From Hydrogenophaga palleronii NBRC 102513 (GTDB lineage: Bacteria; Pseudomonadota; Gammaproteobacteria; Burkholderiales; Burkholderiaceae_C): a stretch of 36,974 nucleotides of DNA. Where the stretch lies: the NCBI RefSeq assembly GCF_001571225.1, contig NZ_BCTJ01000035.1:1-36974 (forward strand), read 5' to 3'. Within the stretch, counting starts at the first letter, position 1. The number at the start of each line of letters is the position of its first letter. Under the pieces are notes generated by a model that was not told the DNA's origin, made no database searches, and saw only the letters and a list, made by a program, of their open reading frames with translations. The translations under genes were made by a program, and so were the position numbers. Below are positions 1 to 9,927 of this stretch, in pieces.

Positions 1-30
1 TTTGAAATCCTCGAACGCCGTGCAACATGA
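1..30 (+). CDS. C-terminal tail of an unidentified upstream gene (partial)
   Basis: Frame 1 reads F-E-I-L-E-R-R-A-T followed by a TGA stop at 28-30. A copy of the GC-rich repeat starts at 32, two bases after this stop. Because the other copies in the window also sit just after stop codons, this frame is the likeliest true gene end. Nine residues are too few to identify the product; a glycolytic or Calvin-cycle gene would fit beside the aldolase, but that is a guess. Frame 2 is also open here, so the call is weak. Confidence 0.3.
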   Translation, partial: FEILERRAT

Positions 31-31
31 A

Positions 32-102
32 CCCCCACGCTCCGCCGCTGCGCGGGTCGCTGCCCCCCGAGGGGGCTGAGCCGGCCTTGGGACGGCCCGG
101 CG
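32..102 (+). repeat. GC-rich triple-hairpin repeat, copy R1
   Basis: Copy of the family that recurs nine times in this window. It runs from CCCCCACGCTCCGCC through a 6-bp hairpin (GCCCCC-CGA-GGGGGC at 62-76) to a GGCCTTGGG...GGCCCGGCG end. It lies between the upstream partial gene and the aldolase, in the same sense as both. Confidence 0.85.
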
Positions 103-145
103 ACCGGCTCGCTGATTCCCTTTTCATTTCAACCAGGAGATTTCC

Positions 146-1183
146 ATGGCGCTCGTTTCCCTCCGACAGGTGCTCGATCACGCGGCCGAACACGGCTACG
201 GCGTGCCGGCCTTCAACGTCAACAACCTCGAACAGATCCTCGCCATCATGGAAGCTGCGCAGGAGACCAACAGCCCGGTGATCCTGCAGGCCTCGGCGGG
301 CGCGCGCAAGTACGCGGGCGAGGCCTACCTGCGCCACATGGTGCTGGCCGCCGTGGAGGCGCACCCCGACCTGCCCGTGGTGCTGCACCAGGACCACGGC
401 GCCACGCCGGCGGTGTGCATGCAGTCGATCCGCTCCGGCTTCACCAGCGTGATGATGGACGGCTCGCTGCGCGAGGACGGCAAGACGCCCGCCACCTACG
501 ACTACAACCTCGCCGTGACGCGCCGCGTCTGCGACATGGCGCACGCCGTGGGCGTGTCGGTGGAAGGTGAACTCGGCTGCCTGGGTTCGCTGGAAACCGG
601 CGAGGCCGGTGAAGAAGACGGCGTGGGCGCGGTGGGCAAGCTGACGCACGACATGATGCTGACCGACCCCGACCAGGCCGAAGACTTCGTGCGCCGCACC
701 GGCGTGGACGCGCTGGCGATTGCCATCGGCACCAGCCACGGCGCCTACAAGTTCACGCGCCAGCCCACCGGCGACATCCTCGCCATCGACCGCATCGCCG
801 CCATCCACGCCAAGGTGCCGAACACGCACCTGGTGATGCACGGCAGCTCCAGCGTGCCGCAGGAGTGGCTGGCCATCATCCGCGAGCACGGCGGAGACAT
901 CAAGGAAACCTACGGCGTGCCGGTGGAGGAGATCCGGCGCGGCATCCAGAACGGCGTGCGCAAGGTCAACATCGACACCGACATCCGCCTGGCCATGACC
1001 GGCGCCATGCGCCAGACCTTCGCGCAGGAGCGCAGCGAGTTCGACCCGCGCAAGGCCTTGCTGGCCGCCAAGAAGGCCGCGCGCGGCGTGTGCCGCGAGC
1101 GCTTCGAGGCCTTCGGCAGCGCGGGCCAGGCCGGCAAGATGAAGCCGGTGCCGCTGGACGCGATGGCCGAGAGCTACGCCTGA
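146..1183 (+). CDS. cbbA: Class II fructose-1,6-bisphosphate aldolase, Calvin-cycle subtype
   Basis: 345 residues, the normal length of the Calvin-cycle subtype of class II aldolase. The enzyme joins glyceraldehyde-3-phosphate and dihydroxyacetone phosphate to fructose-1,6-bisphosphate (or sedoheptulose bisphosphate with erythrose-4-phosphate) in the cytosol and needs a divalent metal. Visible signatures are the opening [20 protein letters not shown], the metal-site motif HQDHG at residues 81-85, [21 protein letters not shown] and NIDTDIR. The start ATG has a clear AGGAG site 6-10 bases upstream. The gene ends 13 bases from the convergent lipoprotein gene and the two stop codons fall in a shared stem. 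Its presence next to a hydrogenase locus fits a chemolithoautotroph, though the enzyme also serves glycolysis and gluconeogenesis; the symbol could equally be fba. Confidence 0.95.
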   Translation: MALVSLRQVLDHAAEHGYGVPAFNVNNLEQILAIMEAAQETNSPVILQASAGARKYAGEAYLRHMVLAAVEAHPDLPVVLHQDHGATPAVCMQSIRSGFTSVMMDGSLREDGKTPATYDYNLAVTRRVCDMAHAVGVSVEGELGCLGSLETGEAGEEDGVGAVGKLTHDMMLTDPDQAEDFVRRTGVDALAIAIGTSHGAYKFTRQPTGDILAIDRIAAIHAKVPNTHLVMHGSSSVPQEWLAIIREHGGDIKETYGVPVEEIRRGIQNGVRKVNIDTDIRLAMTGAMRQTFAQERSEFDPRKALLAAKKAARGVCRERFEAFGSAGQAGKMKPVPLDAMAESYA

Positions 1184-1201
1184 GGCGGCAGAGTCCTCAG
1201 G
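1179..1201. terminator. Inverted repeat shared by two convergent stop codons
   Basis: CCTGAGG (1179-1185) and CCTCAGG (1195-1201) form a 7-bp stem with a 9-base loop. It contains the aldolase stop TGA and the lipoprotein stop on the other strand. There is no T-tract on either side, so it may only weakly terminate transcription in both directions. Confidence 0.4.
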
Positions 1202-2618
1202 GCTCGATCACCACCAGGTTGTGGGCCTCCGCGCCGACGGTGTACGGGCTGTTCGGCAAAGCGGTGAGCGAGCCGGTGCCCGCGGCGATGTCGGCGATGT
1301 GGACCGTGGTCGTGTGGATGTCGGACGAATAGAGCCGCGTGCCAGCCCGGTTGGTGGTCACGTACTGGGTGCGGACGTTGTTCGGCTGCGCGGCTTGTTC
1401 GCTGAGCGCGCCGCTGGCCGTGTCGATGTCGAACTGCCGGATGCCCTGGCTCGTGGCGACGTAGCCCACCGTGCCCGTGCCATTGGTGGTGACGGACAGC
1501 CACTCCCAGGAGGACGCGGCGGTTGTCTGGCCACCGGAGACGAGGTCGGTGAGCGCACCGTCGGCCGGGTTGATGCGGTAGACGTTCAGGCTCGCTTGGA
1601 AGTTGGCGACGTAAAGGAAATCGCCGGAGGGGTGCACGGCCACGCCCTGGCCATGGCCAGTGGTGGACCAGGGGCTGCCGGCCAGGGGCACGAGCGCGCC
1701 GGTGGTGGCGTCGATGCCGAATCCCGTCACGGTGTACCCGTTGTGGTTGATCACATAGAGATGGCGGCTGTCGGGCGTGATGGCGATCTTGCTCGGGGTG
1801 AAACCGGCCGCGAACGGGCTGCCGGGCATCGGGGTCAACGCACCCGTGGTCTGGTGGATGCTGTATCCGCTCACGCTGGCGTCGTTGCTGTTGGCCACGT
1901 AGGCGAAGCGCCCGTCGGGGCTGACCTCGATCGACCACGGCGTGCTGCCTGTCGCGTAAGGGCTGCCTGCCACCGGAGTGAGTTCGCCGGTGCTGGCGTT
2001 CACGGTGTAGGCCGAGACGTTGTGGCTGCCGCCGTTGGTGGTGTACACGAAGGTCTTGGCCGGGTTCATGGCGATCCAGCGGTTGTTGTCACCGGCGGGG
2101 TACGGCGAACCCGGCAGGTCGGTGCGCGTCCCGGTGGTGCGGTCGATGCTGTAACCCAGGATCTGGTCGTTGCCGGCGTCGGGGATGTAGACCCAGGACT
2201 CGGCCACCACCGCGGTGCAGCTCACGCCGACGTTGGTCACATTGGCCAAGGCCCGGCTGCCGCTGGCATTGGAGAGGGTGCAGGTCAGGTTGGCCGGCAC
2301 CGTGTCCAGGGTCACGTTGTAGGCCGATTGGTAGGGGATCGATACGGGGAACTGGAAGCTGCCGTTGCCCGTGATGGTGACAAGGTCCGCGCCGTTTTTG
2401 CGAAGGACGATCTGCTGGCCCGCGCGCAGGCCGCTGAGCGTGCCGCCCACCGTGACCAAGGCGGGCGGAATTTCCACTTTCGGCGGGTTGTCCGGGTACG
2501 GCACGGCGGGACCGGGGTCGCCACTGCCGCCGCACGCGGCCAGCAGCATCAGTGCGCCACCAAGGGCGAGAGCCGCAAGAGAGCGGCTGGCGAAGAGGGA
2601 TGCGACAGGATGGAGCAT
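1197..2618 (-). CDS. Beta-propeller (lactonase/YncE-like) lipoprotein
   Basis: 473 residues from the ATG at 2618. The N-terminus has a hydrophobic signal segment ending in the lipobox LAAC (followed by GGSGD), so it should be exported and lipid-anchored. I chose this start because upstream in-frame sequence is not signal-like. Residues of about 40-150 form a leading domain; the rest holds tandem repeats of about 45 residues with the pattern GSPY..G..PW.I...PDGRFAYVAN...V.GY.I...TGALTP, typical of lactonase and YncE-type seven-bladed propellers. No enzyme activity can be inferred, because such propellers include sugar lactonases, surface antigens and cytochrome d1-like folds without catalytic function. 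It lies 102 bases beyond hoxJ on the same strand and could be read from that transcript. Nothing ties it to hydrogenase function. Confidence 0.8.
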   Translation of the reverse strand: MLHPVASLFASRSLAALALGGALMLLAACGGSGDPGPAVPYPDNPPKVEIPPALVTVGGTLSGLRAGQQIVLRKNGADLVTITGNGSFQFPVSIPYQSAYNVTLDTVPANLTCTLSNASGSRALANVTNVGVSCTAVVAESWVYIPDAGNDQILGYSIDRTTGTRTDLPGSPYPAGDNNRWIAMNPAKTFVYTTNGGSHNVSAYTVNASTGELTPVAGSPYATGSTPWSIEVSPDGRFAYVANSNDASVSGYSIHQTTGALTPMPGSPFAAGFTPSKIAITPDSRHLYVINHNGYTVTGFGIDATTGALVPLAGSPWSTTGHGQGVAVHPSGDFLYVANFQASLNVYRINPADGALTDLVSGGQTTAASSWEWLSVTTNGTGTVGYVATSQGIRQFDIDTASGALSEQAAQPNNVRTQYVTTNRAGTRLYSSDIHTTTVHIADIAAGTGSLTALPNSPYTVGAEAHNLVVIEP

Positions 2619-2720
2619 GCGCCAGTACGAAGTTGGTCGATCGGAATCTCCTCTATCGGATCCATAGCGCAAAAGCTTGAATATTTCGGTGGTGTGGCGC
2701 GGAGCGCCTCCCATCGCCGG

Positions 2721-4055
<1,335 letters not shown>

Positions 4056-4097
4056 CGGTCTTGTGGAAAAGAGAACGCCCAGGCCAGGGGCATCGAG

Positions 4098-4190
4098 GGT
4101 CCGGCTCCGCCGGCCCAAGATGCCGTCCCCCTTCGCAGCGCCGAAGGCGCGCCACGGAGGGGGGAAGCCGCGAAGCGGCGCAGGGGGGTG
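4098..4190 (-). repeat. GC-rich triple-hairpin repeat, copy R2
   Basis: Member of the nine-copy family, in the sense of the operon. It starts 8 bases after the hoxC stop and carries GCCGC-GAA-GCGGC, a long C-tract/G-tract pairing and CCGGC-TCC-GCCGG stems. It is slightly longer than the others, with an extra GCGCCGAAGGCGC stem in the middle. Confidence 0.85.
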
Positions 4191-4197
4191 TTCATAT

Positions 4198-5739
4198 CTA
4201 GTGCACCGTGCAGACCATGCACGGATCGAAGGAGCGCACGATGTGCTGCACCGCCACCGGCGTCTTCTCACCCTCGCGCACCGGCGCGTCCACCAGCGCC
4301 TGTTCCAGCGCACCCGGTGTGCCGGCGGCGTCGCGCGGCGAGAAGTTCCAGCTCGTGGGCGCGACGATCTGGTAGTTGGCAATGCGGCCCTGCCGCACCA
4401 CCAGCCAGTGGCCCAGGCTGCCGCGCGCGGCTTCCGACAGGCCCATGCCGCTGCCTTCGTCGGGCAGCTTCGAGGGCACGCAGAACGGTTCGGTGGGCCG
4501 CAGTGCGCGCAGCCAGTCTTCCATCATCGGCACCACGCGTGCGAGTTCGATCACGCGCGCGAGCACGCGGGTGTAGACATTGCCGCCGTGCCGCGCCACC
4601 GCGTCGCGCACCAGCGGATGGCCGGCCGCGAGCTGGCGCGCGATCGCGCCGGTCTCCACCACCTCGCCACCCAGGCGCGGTGCCTTGTTCCAGGTGTAGC
4701 CACGCGCCTTGTCGGGGTCGGGCCGGGTCTGGCCCAGCAGCGGGTGCAGCGGGCCGCTGCCGTCGGCCAGCCAGGCGTGTGTGGCGTCTTCGGTGATGGC
4801 GCTGGCGTCCACCGCGTCGAGCCGCGCCGCATCGGCGCGCCACACGCCGCCGGGCAGCGCGTGGCCGCCATCGGGTTGTGCGTAAGCGCCGTAGCTCAGG
4901 TAACGGCCCGGGCCGGGGCCGAGGGTTTGCAGCTGCAGGTCTTGCACCAGCGTGAGGAAAAAGCGCAGGTCGCCGCCCAGCGGGTCTTGCGCGTGCCAGT
5001 GCCAGAGCGCGTCTTCGCTGTCGATGGCGGTGATGGCCTCCAGCGGCGCAGCGAACAGCTGGCGTTCGAGAAAAGCGCGGAACTCGCGCACGCGCGAAAG
5101 CAGGCGCACACGCTCTGCCGCGTCGATGGGCCGCGTGCTGCCGCCGGGTTCGATGGATTGCGTGTGTGGCCACTTGCCGCCCAGCGTGCCCAGCAGCGTG
5201 AGCCAGCGCTGGCGCGCCGCCGTGGCCGCGCGCACCTGCTCACCGTGGTTGGGCGCGAAGCGGCGCACCGCCTCGGCGTTCCAGGCGTGGCCGGCGTACA
5301 CCGGGCGCGCAAAGTCGGGCATGAAGAACAGGTAGAAGTGCGTGAGGTGATCGGCCAGGTTCTCGGTCGCCAGGATCACGTTGCTCGCATGCTGCCCGTT
5401 GGCCGGCATGGTGATGCCCCCCAGGTGCGCCAGCGCGCGCGCCGATGCGATCGACTGCGACACCGAACAGATGCCGCAGATGCGCGGCACGTACACCAGC
5501 GCATCGTGCGGCGCCTTGCCTTGCAGGATCTGCTCGAAGCCGCGGTACATGGTGGCGTTGACCTGCGCCGAGGCAACGCGGTCGCCCTGCAGGTCGAGCT
5601 GCACTTCCAGATCGCCTTCGACGCGGTTGAAGGGGCCGACGAGGAGGCGTGCCCCCACGTTCGTCGCTGCGCGTGCTTCGCTGCCCCCCAAGGGGGCGCT
5701 CGCGCCTTGGGGCGGCCCGGCGTCGCTCGGTTGGCTCAT
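4198..5739 (-). CDS. hoxC: Regulatory (H2-sensing) hydrogenase large subunit HoxC
   Basis: 513 residues. It is the large subunit of the cytosolic H2 sensor that pairs with HoxB and holds the NiFe(CN)2CO site. Evidence: GPFNRVEGDLEV near the N-terminus, the first CxxC motif in RICGICSVSQSIAS, and the second in DPCMVCTVH. The protein ends exactly at this last histidine, with no cleavable tail, a hallmark of regulatory hydrogenases that need no endopeptidase. It starts by an ATGA overlap with hoxB. The first 28 or so residues are rich in Pro, Ala and Gly, are encoded by repeat R3 and are absent from what I know of the family, which begins just before GPFNRVEGD. A GTG at residue 28 is an alternative start that would leave the repeat untranslated. 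Confidence 0.95.
   Translation of the reverse strand: MSQPSDAGPPQGASAPLGGSEARAATNVGARLLVGPFNRVEGDLEVQLDLQGDRVASAQVNATMYRGFEQILQGKAPHDALVYVPRICGICSVSQSIASARALAHLGGITMPANGQHASNVILATENLADHLTHFYLFFMPDFARPVYAGHAWNAEAVRRFAPNHGEQVRAATAARQRWLTLLGTLGGKWPHTQSIEPGGSTRPIDAAERVRLLSRVREFRAFLERQLFAAPLEAITAIDSEDALWHWHAQDPLGGDLRFFLTLVQDLQLQTLGPGPGRYLSYGAYAQPDGGHALPGGVWRADAARLDAVDASAITEDATHAWLADGSGPLHPLLGQTRPDPDKARGYTWNKAPRLGGEVVETGAIARQLAAGHPLVRDAVARHGGNVYTRVLARVIELARVVPMMEDWLRALRPTEPFCVPSKLPDEGSGMGLSEAARGSLGHWLVVRQGRIANYQIVAPTSWNFSPRDAAGTPGALEQALVDAPVREGEKTPVAVQHIVRSFDPCMVCTVH
5652..5722 (+). repeat. GC-rich triple-hairpin repeat, copy R3 (inside hoxC 5' end)
   Basis: Opposite in sense to the operon. It starts 14 bases downstream of the hoxB stop and overlaps the first codons of hoxC. 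GCCCCC-CAA-GGGGGC forms the central hairpin. Read on the minus strand it yields the HoxC N-terminal peptide, whose core (APLGGSEARA) resembles the HypC tail encoded by copy R5. Confidence 0.85.
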
Positions 5740-6743
5740 TTCAGCCTCGTCTTTCGCACCGCCGGCTTCACCACCAGGTGGTCGGCCACGGCGTTGTGCT
5801 TCACGCGTTTGGGTGTGGCGCTCTTGGAGAGGGAGGCCAGCGCGACGAACCAGGCCTTGGGCATGTCGGTGGGCAGGCCGATGGGAATGCCGGCGAGCTT
5901 GGGGGTTTCGTGGAAGGCGTGGCCGGGTTCCTGGAAGCCGGGTTCGGTGCAGGCGATGCAGGCATAACCGCCGCGCGTGCACGAGCCTTCGCCGTTCCAC
6001 AGCCGCGTATTGCAGTCGGCGTGCACCTGCGTGCCCTTGCAACCCATGTGTTCCATCATGCAGCCGAGGTCGGACGGTTTCTCGGCGCTGGCCTTGAACT
6101 CGTAGTACTCGTTGCGCGTGCAGCCGTGGTGCACCAACTGGTCGGCATAGAAGCGCGGGCGGTTGAGCGGGTCGAGGTCTTCGGCGTCGAAGCTGTCGGC
6201 GGCCAGCGCCATCAGGGTGTCGATCACCCAGCTCGGGTGCGTGGGGCAACCCGCGATGTTGATCACCGGCAGGCCGCTGGCCGAGCGGAAGGCCGCGCCG
6301 AGCAGGCCACCGGGTTCGTCGTCCTCGTACTGCAGGCCGCAGGCGTCGGTGGGGTTGTCGCCACCGGCGGTGATGCCGCCCCAGGCCGCGCAGCTGCCCA
6401 CCGCCACCACGTGTTTCGCGCGCGCGCTGAGCCGGCGCACCCATTCGATCATCGGCAACTGCGTGCCGGCCAGCATGTGGAAACGCCCGGTGCCGTTCGG
6501 GCCACGCAGCAGGGAGCCTTCCACGCACAGCGCGTCCAACCGGATGCGGCCGTCGAGCACCGCGTCGAGCAGGTCCAGCAACTCGTCGCCGCTTTCCATC
6601 GACAGGGACGGATGCCACAGCAGGTTCACGCCGGCATCACGCAGGTGGCCCTGGAAGTCGGTCGTGTCGGCGCACAGCAGCGACATGCTGCAGCCGCCGC
6701 AGCCACCCGACTGGAGCCAGAGGACGTTGAGCGGGGTGTTCAT
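5736..6743 (-). CDS. hoxB: Regulatory (H2-sensing) hydrogenase small subunit HoxB
   Basis: 335 residues. This is the iron-sulfur subunit of the H2 sensor; it relays the H2 signal from HoxC to HoxJ. The sequence starts directly with the proximal-cluster motif SGGCGGC (Cys15 and Cys18) and has no twin-arginine signal peptide, which separates it from the energy-converting HoxK and places it in the cytosol. Further cluster motifs are VGSCAAWGGI, AGCPTHPSWV, HHGCTRNEYYE and the C-terminal cysteine set GEGSCTRGGYACIACTEPGF. The C-terminus has no membrane anchor. It is coupled by ATGA overlaps to hoxA upstream and hoxC downstream. Its normal rather than six-cysteine proximal motif fits the regulatory class (HupU/HoxB). 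Confidence 0.95.
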   Translation of the reverse strand: MNTPLNVLWLQSGGCGGCSMSLLCADTTDFQGHLRDAGVNLLWHPSLSMESGDELLDLLDAVLDGRIRLDALCVEGSLLRGPNGTGRFHMLAGTQLPMIEWVRRLSARAKHVVAVGSCAAWGGITAGGDNPTDACGLQYEDDEPGGLLGAAFRSASGLPVINIAGCPTHPSWVIDTLMALAADSFDAEDLDPLNRPRFYADQLVHHGCTRNEYYEFKASAEKPSDLGCMMEHMGCKGTQVHADCNTRLWNGEGSCTRGGYACIACTEPGFQEPGHAFHETPKLAGIPIGLPTDMPKAWFVALASLSKSATPKRVKHNAVADHLVVKPAVRKTRLK

Positions 6744-8194
6744 TTTTCAAGCCCCAGGCGCTGCATCTTGCCGCGCAGGCCGACGCGCGAAAGGCCCAGC
6801 TCCTGCGCCACACGCGTCTTGTTCCAGCGGTGGCGCTGCAGGGTCTCGCGCAGCACCATGGCCTCGATCACGTCCAGCCGTTCGGCCAGCGTACCGCTGG
6901 TGGGCAATGCGGCCAGCAGGTCTTCGCCGCCCTTGCCGTGGCCCTGCAGCACACGCGCCGAGAAAGACGCGGCTTCGAGTTCGCGCCCGTCCTGCAGCGC
7001 CATGGCGCGTGCGATCTCGTTGCGCAGTTCGCGGATGTTGCCGGGCCAGGGATAGGCGAGCAGGCTGGCCAGCGTGGCGTCGGGCAAGGAGGCACCCGGG
7101 TGGCCCAGCTCGTTCGCCACGTCCTGCACCAGTTGCCGCGCGATGGGTGCGATGTCGCCGGCGCGTTCGCGCAGCGGCGGCACGGTGAGCGTGACACCGG
7201 CCAGGCGGTAGTACAGGTCTTCGCGGAACAGGCCGTCGCGCACGCGCTGCTCCAGGTCGCGGTGGGTGGCGGCGATCACGCGCACGTCCACCGGCACGGG
7301 GCGCGCACCGCCCACCGGCCGCACCTCGCCTTCTTGCAGCACACGCAGCAGCTTCACCTGGAAGGCCGGCGAGGTCTCGCCGATTTCGTCGAGGAACACG
7401 GTGCCGCCGTTCGCGCGCTGGAACAGGCCGGGGTGGTCTTCGTAGGCGCCGGTGAAGGCGCCGCGCTTGTGGCCGAACAGTTCGGATTCGAGCAGCGTGT
7501 CGGGAATGGCGGCGCAGTTCTCCACCACGAAGGGGCCGGTGAGGCGCGGCGAGGCGTAGTGCACCGCGCGCGCCAGCAGCTCCTTGCCGGTGCCCGATTC
7601 GCCGAGCACGAGCACCGCGATGTCGTAGCGCGCCACGCGCTCGGCCATCGCGCAGACCGCGTCGAGCGGGCTGCCGGCGGCGCGCACGATGCGGTCGAAG
7701 CCGAAGCTGGCGCGCGCGCGGTCGATCTGCGTGGCGGTGCGCTGGCGCAGCACGCCGGTGCTGGTGCGCAGCTCCAGATCAAGCCGGCGGGTCTGGCGTT
7801 GCAGCGCCTGCGCCTCGACCGCGTTGCGCACCGAGTCCAGCAGGTGGTCGGGTGCCCAGGGCTTGAGGATGTACTGGTAGATGCCGGCTTCGTTGATGCC
7901 GGCAATGATGTCTTCGCTGTCGGTGTAGCCCGAGATCACGATGCGCACCGCGTCGGGCCACTGCTCGCGCACTTCCTTGAGGAAGCTCACGCCGGTGGTG
8001 CCGGGCATGCGCTGGTCGCAGAGGATCACGCTGACCGGCTGGCGCTGCAACAGGCCACGCGCTTCGTCGGCGCTGCTGGCGGTGAAGACGGTGAAGTCCT
8101 CGTCCAGCGTGCGACGCATCGCGTCCTGCGAACGCACCTCGTCGTCCACCACGAGCACGGTGGGCAGGGCTTCGATGGGGAATGGCGCGTTCAT
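6740..8194 (-). CDS. hoxA: NtrC-family sigma-54 activator HoxA
   Basis: 484 residues. It is the transcription activator of hydrogenase genes (HoxA/HupR). Domains: receiver (about 11-130) with phosphoacceptor Asp60 in LCDQRMPG; AAA+ domain with Walker A GESGTGKELLARA, the sigma-54 contact loop GAFTGA and Walker B GGTVFLDEIGE; and a C-terminal Fis-type helix-turn-helix (NKTRVAQELGLSRVGLRGKM). Known family members activate in the unphosphorylated state and are switched off by HoxJ phosphorylation when H2 is absent. The ATG at 8194 overlaps the hoxX stop as ATGA; longer frames upstream only read through hoxX. Its likely target in this window is the sigma-54 promoter upstream of hoxK, some 17 kb away. 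Confidence 0.96.
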   Translation of the reverse strand: MNAPFPIEALPTVLVVDDEVRSQDAMRRTLDEDFTVFTASSADEARGLLQRQPVSVILCDQRMPGTTGVSFLKEVREQWPDAVRIVISGYTDSEDIIAGINEAGIYQYILKPWAPDHLLDSVRNAVEAQALQRQTRRLDLELRTSTGVLRQRTATQIDRARASFGFDRIVRAAGSPLDAVCAMAERVARYDIAVLVLGESGTGKELLARAVHYASPRLTGPFVVENCAAIPDTLLESELFGHKRGAFTGAYEDHPGLFQRANGGTVFLDEIGETSPAFQVKLLRVLQEGEVRPVGGARPVPVDVRVIAATHRDLEQRVRDGLFREDLYYRLAGVTLTVPPLRERAGDIAPIARQLVQDVANELGHPGASLPDATLASLLAYPWPGNIRELRNEIARAMALQDGRELEAASFSARVLQGHGKGGEDLLAALPTSGTLAERLDVIEAMVLRETLQRHRWNKTRVAQELGLSRVGLRGKMQRLGLEK

Positions 8195-9927
8195 CGGTGC
8201 AAGGCCAGGTGCCGGGGCGTCCAGGCGTGCGGCACCTTGTGCACGAAGTGGTGGCGCGCGACGTGGTAGCTGGGATCGAAGCCGTAGAAGTTGCGGTGCA
8301 TGCGCGCGAGTTCCTGTTCGCGGTGGTGGGCCAGCGGACGAAGGGCCTCGTCGCGCTCGCGGGCGGCCTGTCGGGCCACCAGCCTCTGCGGCAGATTGTA
8401 GGAGGCCGCGAGCGCCAGCGCGCGCTGCAGGCAACGGGCCTCGAAGCCTTCCGGCCCCTGTTGATCGCAATGGTCGATCAGGCCCATCGCCGCGGCCTCG
8501 CGCGCCAGCAGCGGCAGGCGCCGCGCCATCAGGTCTTTGGTGCCGGCCTCGCCCAGGCGGCGCGGCAACAGGTAAGTCCAGTACTCCGAACCGTAGAGGT
8601 TGCCCATGTTCTTGTAGTGCGGGTTGAGCACCACGCCGTCGTGCGCCCAGACCTCGTCGGCCGCCAGCGCCAGGAAGGCACCACCCGCGCCCGCGTTGCC
8701 GCGCAGCACGCTCACGGTGAGGCGGTCCGGCATGTCGAGCACGGCCAGCGCCGCGTCGTCCATGGCCTGGATGTTGCGCCACGAGGCGTCGGCCGCGCTG
8801 TCGCCGGGCCGGTGCGCGGCGGCCTCGATGCTGTTGAGGTCGATGCCGTTGCTGAAAAAGTCTTCACCGCCCAGCAGCATGAGCACGCGCACCGGCCGCT
8901 CGCGCAGTTCGAGCAGCGCCGCGCGCAGGCGCTCGCAGCGCGCGGTGGACATGGCGCCGTTGTGGAAGTCGAAGCACAGGCAGCCGACACGCGCGCCTTC
9001 AGGCCCGTGTTCGGTGTAGCGCAGCTCGCCCCATTCGTCCTCGGGCCGTTGCAGCGGCACGGGCAGGTGGGGCAGCGCGGCGGCTTCGGTGGCGAAGGCC
9101 TCGGCCGCCACCTGCTTGAAACCGGGCGCACCCTCGGCCACGCGGCGCGCCTGGCCGATCCACACGCCGCCGTCGAGCGTGCGGCGCAGCAGCGCACCGT
9201 CGCGCACCGCCAGCAGTTCACCGGGCGCGGCGTGCGCAAAGCCCGCCATCACGGCCGGCGACGCGGCGTGGCCGTCGCCCAGGTGGCAGGCGTGGCCCCA
9301 GAGCGCGTCGAGCACGCCGGGCTGGCCATCGGCGCAGCGCAGCCGCGCCAGCACCTCGGCGGTGGTGTGGCGCGCCCAGTGAATCGCGCGGTCGGCCTGG
9401 CGCATGGCGGGCCGCCATTGCGCGCTGGGTGGTGCATCGCCGGTGCGCTCGCCTTGCTCGAAACGTTGCAGGGCCGCCAGCGTGGCCTGCAGCGCGGCCT
9501 GCGTCACCTCGCGGCGGTACAGGCTGCCCTTGCTGGCCTCGCGCAGGGCAAAGGCCGCGTGCGCCCACACCGGGCCGGCGTCGAACTCGGCGTTGGCCTG
9601 CAGCACCGTCACGCCCCACCCGCGTTCGCCGCACAGCACCGCCCAGTCCAGCGCATTCGGGCCCTGGTCACCCGGCGGGCCGGGGTGCACCACCAGGCAG
9701 GTGAGCGCCTGCCACACATTGGCCGGAATGCGGCGTTTGAGAAAGGGCGCGATCAACAGATCGGGCTTGAACAGCGCCACGGCCTCTTCGGTCACGCGGT
9801 CGTTGATGTCGAGTTCCACGCTCACCGTGTGGCCACGCGCGCGCAGCTCGGCGAACAGGCGCTGCGTGAGGCTGTTGAAGCTGTGGCACAGCAGCAGGAT
9901 GCGCAGGCCGCCGCCCGGTGGGCTCAT
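8191..9927 (-). CDS. hoxX: CO-ligand synthase HoxX (hydrogenase maturation under air)
   Basis: 578 residues, two domains. The N-terminal half resembles methionyl-tRNA formyltransferase and 10-formyl-THF hydrolase (LLCHSFNSLTQR, HPGPPGDQGPNALDWA); the C-terminal half is a crotonase/enoyl-CoA hydratase fold (DFHNGAMST, GGEDFFSNGIDLN, RGNAGAGGAFLALAADEV, NPHYKNMG). HoxX/HypX proteins take the formyl group of 10-formyl-tetrahydrofolate through formyl-CoA to free CO, supplying the active-site CO ligand during aerobic growth. The gene lies between the 161-residue unknown gene and hoxA, with ATGA overlaps on both sides. Its presence fits an aerobic H2 oxidiser. Confidence 0.95.
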   Translation of the reverse strand: MSPPGGGLRILLLCHSFNSLTQRLFAELRARGHTVSVELDINDRVTEEAVALFKPDLLIAPFLKRRIPANVWQALTCLVVHPGPPGDQGPNALDWAVLCGERGWGVTVLQANAEFDAGPVWAHAAFALREASKGSLYRREVTQAALQATLAALQRFEQGERTGDAPPSAQWRPAMRQADRAIHWARHTTAEVLARLRCADGQPGVLDALWGHACHLGDGHAASPAVMAGFAHAAPGELLAVRDGALLRRTLDGGVWIGQARRVAEGAPGFKQVAAEAFATEAAALPHLPVPLQRPEDEWGELRYTEHGPEGARVGCLCFDFHNGAMSTARCERLRAALLELRERPVRVLMLLGGEDFFSNGIDLNSIEAAAHRPGDSAADASWRNIQAMDDAALAVLDMPDRLTVSVLRGNAGAGGAFLALAADEVWAHDGVVLNPHYKNMGNLYGSEYWTYLLPRRLGEAGTKDLMARRLPLLAREAAAMGLIDHCDQQGPEGFEARCLQRALALAASYNLPQRLVARQAARERDEALRPLAHHREQELARMHRNFYGFDPSYHVARHHFVHKVPHAWTPRHLALHR

